From assembly GCA_038230415.1 (NCBI GenBank), contig JBBRNH010000019.1:1-64000 (forward strand): DNA of 64,000 nt. The letters run 5' to 3'. Both the position numbers and the translations under genes were made by a program. The DNA is from JBBRNH01 sp038230415. Lineage in GTDB: Bacteria > Bacteroidota > Bacteroidia > Cytophagales > Spirosomataceae. Shown in pieces: positions 48,219 through 56,330 of the stretch; the stretch's first letter is position 1, and each line of letters starts with the position of its first letter. The notes under the pieces were generated by a model. It saw only the letters and a list, made by a program, of their open reading frames with translations, had not been told where the DNA came from and did no database searches.

Positions 48219-50624
48219 ATGCTCTCGAACTACCTCAAAATCGCCTGGCGGAATCTGGTCCGCAACAAAGTGTATTCGGCCATCAATATCGGTGGGCTGG
48301 CCGTTGGTATGGCTGTCGCTATGCTCATTGGCCTGTGGGTTTATGATGAACTCTCGTTTGACCATTCATTTGAGAATTATGACCGCATTGCTCAGGTGAT
48401 GCAACATCAGACCTCCAACGGAGAGATTGGTACTCAGGGAGCTATACCATCGCCACTTGGAGCCGAATTGCGCCGTAATTATGGTGATAATTTTAAGCAT
48501 ATTCTGATGGCCTCCTGGACAGAATCCCACGTTTTCAGGGTTGGAAACAAGACCCTGTCTAAGTTCGGTATTTTTATTGAGTCACAGGCTCCTGATATGC
48601 TCACTCTAACGATGCGCCGGGGAACCCGTGCCGGACTGACCGAACCAGCCTCAATTTTATTAGCTGAATCAACGGCCCGCGCCTTATTTGGGGAAGTTGA
48701 CCCGATGAATAAGCTCGTTCGGCTCGATGACAAAACGACAGTGAAAGTGACCGGCGTTTATGAAGACTTGCCCCGGAATTCATCGTTCGGTGAATCGGCT
48801 TTTATGGCTCCCTGGAACCTATATCTGTCAGAGCATAGATGGATTCAGGAGTCAGAAAATCCCTGGCGTGCCAATTCATTTCAGTTGTTTGTTCAGTTGG
48901 CCGATCATGCGGACATTGACAAGGTTTCGGCTAAAATCAGGGATGTTAAACTCAAAAATATCCAAAAAATAGAACTGCGCTACCACCCGCAGGTTTTCCT
49001 GAACCCGATGCGGCAATGGCATTTATATTCGGCGTTCAAAAATGGTATTCGCTCCGGTGGCCTCATTCAGTTTGTGTGGCTTTTTGGTATGATTGGGGTT
49101 TTTGTGCTGCTGTTGGCCTGTATCAACTTTATGAACCTCACCACGGCCCGGAGCGAAAAACGGGCCAAAGAAGTGGGCATCCGAAAAGCCGTTGGTTCAG
49201 TTCGGTATCAGTTGATTACACAGTTTTTTGCTGAGTCGTTGTTGGTCGTATCGTTGGCCTTCGTAGTGGCTTTAGGGTTGATACTACTCGTATTACCCGC
49301 TTTCAATCAGGTAGCCAACAAACAATTGAGTTTGCCCTGGGCCAGCCCCTTATTCTGGCTGATGGGTCTTGGCGTTAGTCTGCTTACGGGCCTGATTGCG
49401 GGAAGTTATCCGGCCTTGTACCTGTCTAATTTTCAGCCTGTTAAAGTATTGAAGGGGACTTTTCGGGTGGGGCGTTTTGCGACGGTTCCGCGCCGGGTAC
49501 TGGTGGTTATGCAATTCACAGTTTCTATCGCGCTTATTGTCGGTACGGTCATTGTGTTCCGTCAGATTCAGTTCGCCAAAAACCGGCCCGTTGGCTACAG
49601 CCGCGCCGGGCTGGTGATGCTGGCCGGTACAGCTAATACCCACAAACATATCGACGCGATACGGGATGAGTTGAAAGCATCCGGGAGCATCACCGAACTG
49701 GCCGAATCGGGTGGCCCAACCACTCAGGTCTGGTCAACAAACGGGGGTTTTGAATGGCGGGGTAAAGACCCCGGCCTATCCGTCGATTTTCCGAATACGG
49801 GCATATCGTATGAATTTGGCAAAACCATCGGCTGGCAAGTGGTGGCGGGCCGTGATTTCTCACCCGTGTTTGGCACGGATTCCGCCGGTTTCATCATCAA
49901 CGAAACGGCGGCTAAGTACCTGGGATTCAAAAACCGTACAGGTCAACGGGTAGGATTACCCGTTGGTGAAATTATCCGCTGGGACGGTAAGCCGTTTACC
50001 ATTATTGGGGTTGTGAAGGATATGGTTGTCGAATCGCCTTATCAGCCAATCAGACCCTCTATTTATCACCTTGACCAGACCGAGGCAAACGTCGTTACCG
50101 CCCGAATTAATCCGGCTATGAACATCGGTCAGGCATTGACCGTATTGGAAAATATAGTCAGAAAATATAACCCGGCTATTCCGTTCGACTATCAATTTGT
50201 GGATGATGAATACGCCCGAAAATTTCAGGATGAGGAGCGCATCGGCAAACTCGCATCGGTCTTCGCTGTCCTCGCCATTTTTATCTCCTGTTTGGGATTA
50301 TTCGGGCTGGCCTCGTTCATGGCCGAGGCCCGCACCAAAGAAATCGGCGTTCGCAAAGTGCTGGGAGCCAGCGTGCTGAACCTGTGGGGCTTACTCTCCA
50401 AAGATTTTGTGGTGCTGGTGCTGATAGCCTTCTGCATTGCCACGCCCATTGCCTATTATTTCCTGAATAATTGGCTCCAGAGATACGAATACCGCACCGA
50501 AATTTCGTGGTGGATTTTCGCTGTATCGGGCGTAGGCGCGTTGGTGATCACGCTGCTGACGGTGAGTTTTCAGAGCGTGAAAGCCGCGTTGATGAACCCG
50601 GTGAAAAGTTTGCGGAGTGAATAG
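48219..50624 (+). CDS. MacB/FtsX-type ABC transporter permease (9)
   Basis: 801 residues (MLSNYLKIAWRNLVRNKVYS), a close paralogue of permease 2 (19880-22270) in span 1, first periplasmic domain and C-terminal part. Loops AKEVGIRKAVGSVRYQ and TKEIGVRKVLGASVLN. It has its own dyad pair and consensus sigma-54 promoter. An antisense Uma2 gene lies between it and the ATPase/TolC genes. Confidence 0.92.
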   Translation: MLSNYLKIAWRNLVRNKVYSAINIGGLAVGMAVAMLIGLWVYDELSFDHSFENYDRIAQVMQHQTSNGEIGTQGAIPSPLGAELRRNYGDNFKHILMASWTESHVFRVGNKTLSKFGIFIESQAPDMLTLTMRRGTRAGLTEPASILLAESTARALFGEVDPMNKLVRLDDKTTVKVTGVYEDLPRNSSFGESAFMAPWNLYLSEHRWIQESENPWRANSFQLFVQLADHADIDKVSAKIRDVKLKNIQKIELRYHPQVFLNPMRQWHLYSAFKNGIRSGGLIQFVWLFGMIGVFVLLLACINFMNLTTARSEKRAKEVGIRKAVGSVRYQLITQFFAESLLVVSLAFVVALGLILLVLPAFNQVANKQLSLPWASPLFWLMGLGVSLLTGLIAGSYPALYLSNFQPVKVLKGTFRVGRFATVPRRVLVVMQFTVSIALIVGTVIVFRQIQFAKNRPVGYSRAGLVMLAGTANTHKHIDAIRDELKASGSITELAESGGPTTQVWSTNGGFEWRGKDPGLSVDFPNTGISYEFGKTIGWQVVAGRDFSPVFGTDSAGFIINETAAKYLGFKNRTGQRVGLPVGEIIRWDGKPFTIIGVVKDMVVESPYQPIRPSIYHLDQTEANVVTARINPAMNIGQALTVLENIVRKYNPAIPFDYQFVDDEYARKFQDEERIGKLASVFAVLAIFISCLGLFGLASFMAEARTKEIGVRKVLGASVLNLWGLLSKDFVVLVLIAFCIATPIAYYFLNNWLQRYEYRTEISWWIFAVSGVGALVITLLTVSFQSVKAALMNPVKSLRSE

Positions 50625-50626
50625 GC

Positions 50627-51094
50627 TTACCGGAAAATTTTGTTAAACGGTATTTCAAAACCTGTCGCCGGGTCTTTCACAATGCCATCGGTATAGGTTG
50701 TTTTGCCACCATTGAGGGTTCTAACCTGAACCATCTGGAGCGGAGGAATAATGATCCAGACCGACTGAACGCCTGCCGGAAAGTAAACCGCGTTCATTTT
50801 GCCGGTGATATCGGTTGTAGCTTGTTTGGGCGACTGAATTTCAATGGCAACGATAGGCGGTTGTGAATAAAAAATGATGTCGTTTTCCCAGTCTTCAGAC
50901 CGCTTGGGGAATACACTCACATCGGGTTTGCACTTGCCAGTCGCCAGTTCGAGTTCCAGTTCGGGCAATATGTCATACTCGTCGTCATAGCGGTCAAGAG
51001 CCACACTCAGACGATGAATGATTTTGGAGTGATTGTATGACATGATGTCTTCGGAGTGAAACTCTTCGATTAGATCAAACGACGGCGATTCCAT
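50627..51094 (-). CDS. Uma2 family protein (putative endonuclease)
   Basis: Read from ATG 51094 (MESPSFDLIEEFHSEDIMSY); the upstream ATG at 51124 precedes the -7 box. 155 residues with KPDVSVFPKRSEDW and IVAIEIQSPKQATTD, then VWIIIPPLQMVQVRT. The stop lies three bases from the permease 9 stop. Sister of the Uma2 at 22274, which likewise follows the related permease 2, so the permease/Uma2 pair seems to have been duplicated together. Confidence 0.85.
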   Translation of the reverse strand: MESPSFDLIEEFHSEDIMSYNHSKIIHRLSVALDRYDDEYDILPELELELATGKCKPDVSVFPKRSEDWENDIIFYSQPPIVAIEIQSPKQATTDITGKMNAVYFPAGVQSVWIIIPPLQMVQVRTLNGGKTTYTDGIVKDPATGFEIPFNKIFR

Positions 51095-51112
51095 AACTGA
51101 ACGAGTTTTTTT

Positions 51113-51120
51113 CAAAGATA
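51113..51120 (-). promoter_or_regulatory. TAnnTTTG (-7) box of Uma2 gene
   Basis: TATCTTTG on the minus strand followed by GAAAAAAACTCGTTC, 18 bp before the Uma2 ATG and 12 bp before the divergent ATPase ATG. Confidence 0.65.
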
Positions 51121-51132
51121 ACAAAACTGTAT

Positions 51133-51810
51133 ATGATTCAACTCCAAAACATTGCCAAACATTACCCCGCCGGATTCGGTAAAACCTACGTCCTTCGAAA
51201 CATCAACCTAACCATTGATCCCGGTGAATTTGTCTCGATCATGGGGCCGTCGGGATCGGGTAAGTCCACGCTGCTCCATATCCTGGGCCTTTTAGAAGAA
51301 CCGTCGGAAGGTGAATACCGCTTCGGCGACGAACCCGTGCAGTCGCTCTCCGAAAAGCGACGTACCGAGTTGCACCGCAACCAAATCGGCTTCGTGTTTC
51401 AGGCCTATCACCTGATTGATGAACTGACGGTTTATGAAAACATCGAAACGCCGTTGCTCTACAAAGGTACCCCCGGCAACGAGCGCAAGAGCCGCGTGGC
51501 CGAACTACTCGACCGTTTTAATATGGTTGCCAAAAAAGACCTGTTTCCGAGTCAGTTGTCGGGCGGGCAGCAGCAACTTGTGGGCATTGCGCGGGCGTTG
51601 GTGGCCGAACCAACCGTGATTTTCGCCGACGAACCAACCGGCAACCTGCATTCTGACCAGGCCCGCGACATTATGGAACTGTTTCAGGAACTGAACAAAC
51701 GCGACGGCATTACCATCGTGCAGGTGACGCACGCCGAAACCAACGCCGGTTATGGCAACCGCATCGTGCGGCTTAAAGACGGCTGGCTCCAGGCATCAAC
51801 CAACGGATAA
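51133..51810 (+). CDS. ABC transporter ATPase (MacB/LolD-type)
   Basis: 225 residues: Walker A GPSGSGKST (~39), Q-loop FVFQAYHLIDELTVYENI, signature LSGGQQQLVGIARAL, Walker B VIFADEPTGNLHS and H-loop QVTHAETNAG. The second of only two ATPases for nine permeases. The TolC-type gene follows after 12 bp, so they form an operon. It starts 12 bp from a divergent Uma2 promoter; no own promoter was recognised. Confidence 0.93.
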   Translation: MIQLQNIAKHYPAGFGKTYVLRNINLTIDPGEFVSIMGPSGSGKSTLLHILGLLEEPSEGEYRFGDEPVQSLSEKRRTELHRNQIGFVFQAYHLIDELTVYENIETPLLYKGTPGNERKSRVAELLDRFNMVAKKDLFPSQLSGGQQQLVGIARALVAEPTVIFADEPTGNLHSDQARDIMELFQELNKRDGITIVQVTHAETNAGYGNRIVRLKDGWLQASTNG

Positions 51811-51822
51811 ACTCCCAAAACC

Positions 51823-53238
51823 ATGAACAGATTTTTCTGCCCAGATCGCCCGGCCAATCGCCGGGTGCAGCCACTGCTTTGTCTTTCTCGACTTACTTGG
51901 CTGATTATCAGTGCCTTTGGCCCATTGGCTTTTGCCCAAACCACTGCGCCCAATGCCGGTCAGTTCACGCTGCAACAGTGCATCGAACTGGCGTTGCAGA
52001 ACAACCTCGCCGTGCAGCAGGGGCAGCTAACGGTGGCTACCAGCGAACTGCAACTGCGGCAGGCGCGGCTGAATCTGTTGCCCACCGCGTCGCTGTTCGG
52101 CGGGCAGTCGCTCAACAGTGGCCGCAACATTGACCCCTATACCAACCAGTTTATCCTGCAAACCATCACCGCCAGCAATTATCAGCTATCGGCTTCGGCA
52201 ACGGTGTTCAACGGGTTCGCCCTCCGCAACACCATTCGCCAGACCGATCTGGCCCGGCAAGCGAGTCAGCAGGAACTCCGCGTTATCCGCAACACCATCA
52301 CGCTGACCGTGATTCAGGCGTATCTTAACGTGCTGATGGCGACTGAACAACTCGTGATGGCCGGGCAGCAGGCCGACGTTGCCCGCACCCAGATTGCCCG
52401 CACCGAGCGGCAGGTGGCCGCCGGAACCGTGCCGGAAGCTGGTTTGTATGACCTCCGGGCCACGCTTGCCGGTAATGAAACCGACATCGCCACCGCCCAA
52501 AACACCTTCGATTTAGCAAAAATAACCCTACTGCAAGCCATGAATGTGCCAACGGCTACCGAAACGGGTTCGGCGGGCGGTGGCATCGAGATTACTCCCG
52601 TTGCCCTGACCGACGTGATTCCGGGGGCGTATCCGGCAATGGTGCAGCAGGTGTATGAAACCGCGGTGGCAACCCTGCCCGAAGCCAACGGTGCCGACCT
52701 GCGGGTGCGAAGCGCGGCCATCGGCGTGGCGGTGGCGCGGGGAAATCTGCTGCCGTTCGTGTCGGTAAATGCCAATCTGAACAGCCTGTTTTCGAGCGCG
52801 GCCAACACGGCGGTTAGCTACGGCGAGCAGTTGAGCAACAACCTCAATCGGTCGTTTTCGCTGAATGTCCGGGTGCCGATTTTTGCCGGAAACATAGCCC
52901 GCAACCGCATTACGGTTGCCCGGATGCAGCAGCAAACCGCCGAACTCGACGGGCGGGTGGTGCGGCAGCGTCTCCGGCAGCAGATCGAAACGGCCTACGC
53001 CAACCTCCGCGCCGGTGCCAACCGCTACCGGGCCGTGCAGGCACAGACCGTCTCGCTCGAACGGGCCTTTGCCAGCGCCGAAAGCCGCTTTAATGCCGGT
53101 ACGCTGGGTGCATTTGAGTACAGCATTGCCAAAACCACCCTCGACCGCAGCCGGTCGGCCCTGGTGCAGAGTAAGTATGAATACGTGTTTCGGACTAAAA
53201 TTCTGGACTTCTACCAGGACCGATTGTCAGGATTGTGA
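51823..53238 (+). CDS. TolC family outer-membrane efflux protein
   Basis: 471 residues. An N-terminal segment with a likely signal peptide (a hydrophobic stretch ending AFGPLAFAQ, ~30-40) is followed by two TolC repeats: FTLQQCIELALQNNLAVQQG with LRQARLNLLPTASLFGG, and an equivalent second half ending LVQSKYEYVFRTKILDFYQD. It forms the outer-membrane channel of the tripartite pump with the adaptor at 14774. Last gene of the efflux locus. Confidence 0.92.
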   Translation: MNRFFCPDRPANRRVQPLLCLSRLTWLIISAFGPLAFAQTTAPNAGQFTLQQCIELALQNNLAVQQGQLTVATSELQLRQARLNLLPTASLFGGQSLNSGRNIDPYTNQFILQTITASNYQLSASATVFNGFALRNTIRQTDLARQASQQELRVIRNTITLTVIQAYLNVLMATEQLVMAGQQADVARTQIARTERQVAAGTVPEAGLYDLRATLAGNETDIATAQNTFDLAKITLLQAMNVPTATETGSAGGGIEITPVALTDVIPGAYPAMVQQVYETAVATLPEANGADLRVRSAAIGVAVARGNLLPFVSVNANLNSLFSSAANTAVSYGEQLSNNLNRSFSLNVRVPIFAGNIARNRITVARMQQQTAELDGRVVRQRLRQQIETAYANLRAGANRYRAVQAQTVSLERAFASAESRFNAGTLGAFEYSIAKTTLDRSRSALVQSKYEYVFRTKILDFYQDRLSGL

Positions 53239-53392
53239 CGACCAAACGGACAGATCAGGCCACCGAATAGTTAATTTATCGGTGCCAAGGTGCTGTTTGG
53301 GCGCGTCGGGCGGTCGTCAACTGCTGATAATGTAGTAGTTTTGGCAATCCAACCAATCTGCTGACCGTCAGCTTTTTGCCTGATTGCAACCC

Positions 53393-55039
53393 ATGAAATT
53401 CCCCGTTATTGGTTTAATTTCCCTGTTACTGGCATTGCCCCGGCTGGCCGATGCCCAGAAAGAAGTTCCGCAGGACATCAACCTGACGGGGGCTACAATC
53501 ATCGAATTTAATGAGCCATACCGCGAGATGGTTATCTACACGGCTGGCGATGAAGACGGGCGGCACAGCCTTGTACTGATTCAGGATACGACGCTGCTGC
53601 TGAAAAAATCGGCCTTCGCCAAAAAGAAAAAAAGCATAAAACGCGATGAACTGACAACGGCGGCTGAGTTTAAACCGGGTATGAAAGTCAACCTCTCGCT
53701 CGATTATTACCAGATCAGCCAGCGCAACATCGTTAAGCGAATCAGCCCTGACGAAGCCTACTACGGCCCGGCCAGTGCGGTGGGGTTGTTTGAACAACTC
53801 GACAGTAACACGGCCATTGTTGACGGGCAGGCGGTGCGGCTGGCCCTCGGTAAAAAAGAGTTTGTTGACGGGTTGGACGAATGGAAAGGTAAAAAATTTA
53901 CGTCGTTTGCCGATATGCAGTTGGGCGCGAAACTCGACCTGTCGGGCGAACGACGGCCCGACGGTGTTATCTATGCCACACGCGGCACTATGCAACCCGC
54001 CGAACTGAGCCGCGAAGCCCGGCTGCTTCGCAAGGCCGTTACGCCCGAAATCACGGTGAACAAAGGGAGCCTGACCATTGCCGATGGCTGGACGTTTAAG
54101 TTAGTTGCCAACCCCACCGTGCAGGAATACGTCGGCAGCGTGGGCCGCAAACTCATTCCGCAGTATATCAGCAGCTTAGCCCCGGTGCATCCCGATTTTG
54201 TTGGGTTTGCGTTTTATGTGGCTGACGAGTCTGGTACGGGCCTGATTTCATACCCAAACGGCACGGTAATCGTACCGACCGGCCTGCTCAAAATCGTGGA
54301 TAACGAAGCGCAGTTGGCTGCTTTACTGAGCCACGAAATCGCGCACATTACCCACAAACACGCCGTGCAGCAACTCCGCCAAAACGCCAACTGGGAGACT
54401 GTGCAGACGTTTGGAGCCACCAATATCATGGGCAAAAATGAACCGATTCCGGCGGTAGTTACGGCAGCGGTGGGCGAGATGTCAATGGCCGTTTTTCCCC
54501 AATCGCAGGAAACCCAGGCCGACCGAATCGGGCTGCACTACGCGGTGCAGGCCGGTTATGACCCCCGCGAGACCGCAACAATTTGGAAGCGATTAGCCGA
54601 ACTGACTACCAACGAGATGTTGACGGCTCAACGCACTGCCGCCCAGAACTGGCTCCAACAACGCTATAAGTCAGGAAGTTATGCCGAAACAAATAAGAAT
54701 GTCAGTGCATCGGCCATGCAGTCCGTTTTCCCCGGCCACGCCTACCCGCTTGACCGATTCCGGCACGTGAATTTCTTGCTGGCAACAAACTATGCCCCGG
54801 CAAACATGAGTCGGCTTGCTACCTCAGCGGCTTCGTTCAACGCTATGATGAGCCTCATCAAGGGCGGAAATCCGGTAACGACAGCGGCTGTGTCGCCGGT
54901 TGAAAAATCAGTGGCTGGAACCGTCAAAACAGCTCGCCCAACGGCCACTAAACCACAAAAATCAGGAATGGGTAAACCGGCTGCCAGGCCCGCAGCCACT
55001 GGAAAACCCACCATTAAATCAGCGCCGGTGAAAGATTAA
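53393..55039 (+). CDS. secreted M48-family metallopeptidase
   Basis: 548 residues from ATG 53393 (MKFPVIGLISLLLALPRLAD); a TTG three codons upstream is less likely. The signal peptide is followed by an unassigned beta-rich domain (25-200) and an M48 peptidase domain with zinc motif HEIAH at 314-318 (LLSHEIAHITHKH) and a downstream QETQADRIGLHYA supplying the third ligand Glu. The C-terminus (about 500-548) is Lys/Ala/Pro-rich and low complexity. It is a periplasmic protein-quality-control or Loi-like peptidase; the substrate is unknown. Confidence 0.88.
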   Translation: MKFPVIGLISLLLALPRLADAQKEVPQDINLTGATIIEFNEPYREMVIYTAGDEDGRHSLVLIQDTTLLLKKSAFAKKKKSIKRDELTTAAEFKPGMKVNLSLDYYQISQRNIVKRISPDEAYYGPASAVGLFEQLDSNTAIVDGQAVRLALGKKEFVDGLDEWKGKKFTSFADMQLGAKLDLSGERRPDGVIYATRGTMQPAELSREARLLRKAVTPEITVNKGSLTIADGWTFKLVANPTVQEYVGSVGRKLIPQYISSLAPVHPDFVGFAFYVADESGTGLISYPNGTVIVPTGLLKIVDNEAQLAALLSHEIAHITHKHAVQQLRQNANWETVQTFGATNIMGKNEPIPAVVTAAVGEMSMAVFPQSQETQADRIGLHYAVQAGYDPRETATIWKRLAELTTNEMLTAQRTAAQNWLQQRYKSGSYAETNKNVSASAMQSVFPGHAYPLDRFRHVNFLLATNYAPANMSRLATSAASFNAMMSLIKGGNPVTTAAVSPVEKSVAGTVKTARPTATKPQKSGMGKPAARPAATGKPTIKSAPVKD

Positions 55040-55041
55040 GG

Positions 55042-55112
55042 GCAAGTAGTTAGGGGTCAGTGGTCAGTTTCCATCCGGGCGAAGCACTTGCCACCAACCC
55101 CTAATCACTTGC
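55042..55112. repeat. 22-bp inverted repeat between convergent genes
   Basis: Arms 55042-55063 and 55091-55112 match at 18 of 22 positions. They lie between the convergent M48 and NYN genes and may stop transcription from both sides, but no T-run is clear. Confidence 0.6.
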
Positions 55113-55118
55113 CACTAA

Positions 55119-56174
55119 TCAAACTCCCTCCACCAAACGCACATCGGTAGCGATGTCTTTACCCTCCGTGTTTTGACCGATGCGGAACTCCACCTGATCG
55201 TCAATCTGCAACTCGTTAAAGTCCACATCGAGCAGCGTGGAGTAGTGAAAAAACAGGTTGTTGGGCGGGTAATTGATGAATCCATAGCCCGATTTCAGGC
55301 TGCGAACGGTGCTGATTTTCCGCTCGGCGGGGTCGCCGGTAATCAGTAGTGGCGGGTTGGCTACGTTGTAGTTGGGTTCGGTATCGGTGTAGGTGGCGAA
55401 GCCGTTGCCGGGGCTGATTGCCGGAATGGTGCTGTTATACGACGGGCTGAACCCGTTACTGAAACTACCCGTTTGCGGGCCGCTGCCATTGCCAACGGTG
55501 AAGCGAGTCGCCTGTTGCTGTTTTACGAATAAATTCTGGATAATCGGGTCGTTTTTCCGCAGCCGGTTGTCAATCACCTCGTGCATCGCTATGGGGTAAG
55601 ATACCTCTTCGAGCAGGTCTTGTGAGGTGCGGGTTACGGTTTTCTCGCCTTCGTCGTTCGAGAACTCAAAATCCCAACTCAGCACCATCACCCGCGAGCC
55701 AAGCGTGTTGAGTTTGCGAACGAGCGGCACGTAATCACCGTCGGCAGTGATGAGTACCACAACATCGAATTTTTTGTACTGCGCCAGTTCAAAAGCCTCC
55801 AATGCCAGCCATACATCAATGCCTTTTTCCTGCCGAATGCCCTGGTAGGTTTTCACGGGCAGGTAGTGGGTCACCACGCCTTCCGACATCAGAATATCAT
55901 CGAACAGACGATCATAAAACAGTTGGTTGTTGCGTTGCTGCGCTTCGTGCGCGTTGAGCCGACCCCGGAAATAATGGGCATCCACAATCTGGCACAGCCG
56001 CAGGTCGGTATCTTCCAGACCGGCCACCTCGCGCCGGATAAATTCGTGCAGCCCCGATATGGCAATGCGGCTGCGTCGTTCGTGAGAGTAGTTGTAATAG
56101 TTGCTGACGTGTAAGAAATAATTTCCGTCGTAAAAAACGCCGATTCGGACCAGGCCGGGCTTACTGTTGGGCAT
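55119..56174 (-). CDS. NYN domain protein with cold-shock-like C-terminus
   Basis: 351 residues. The NYN (PIN-like) RNase domain spans ~5-185: GVFYDGNYFLHVSNYYNY at the start, ID near the middle (KGIDVWLALEAF) and VVVLITADGDYVPLVRKL with the usual Asp pair. A Ser/Gly/Asn-rich linker follows (about 225-275), then a cold-shock-like beta barrel with KSGYGFINYPPNNLFFHYST and QIDDQVEFRIG. A nuclease joined to a nucleic-acid-binding barrel suggests RNA processing. A TATCTTTG box lies upstream near 56315. Confidence 0.85.
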   Translation of the reverse strand: MPNSKPGLVRIGVFYDGNYFLHVSNYYNYSHERRSRIAISGLHEFIRREVAGLEDTDLRLCQIVDAHYFRGRLNAHEAQQRNNQLFYDRLFDDILMSEGVVTHYLPVKTYQGIRQEKGIDVWLALEAFELAQYKKFDVVVLITADGDYVPLVRKLNTLGSRVMVLSWDFEFSNDEGEKTVTRTSQDLLEEVSYPIAMHEVIDNRLRKNDPIIQNLFVKQQQATRFTVGNGSGPQTGSFSNGFSPSYNSTIPAISPGNGFATYTDTEPNYNVANPPLLITGDPAERKISTVRSLKSGYGFINYPPNNLFFHYSTLLDVDFNELQIDDQVEFRIGQNTEGKDIATDVRLVEGV

Positions 56175-56330
56175 AATGATTGGGTACGTTAAACGAGACT
56201 GTATGTATGTAAACTAACTGTATGATATTCGTAGAAAGTAGTACTAAGTAAATGCGTATCTCAGCGGTTATTTTATGGTTTATACGGTATCGCGGATAGA
56301 TTTTATAGGGGCAACAAAGATACGGTTTTC

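Noticed and set aside
53239..53392. Sigma-54 promoter before the M48 peptidase gene
   Set aside because: A TTTGGCAAT stretch resembles a -24 box, but no TTGC lies at the right spacing and there is no dyad pair.
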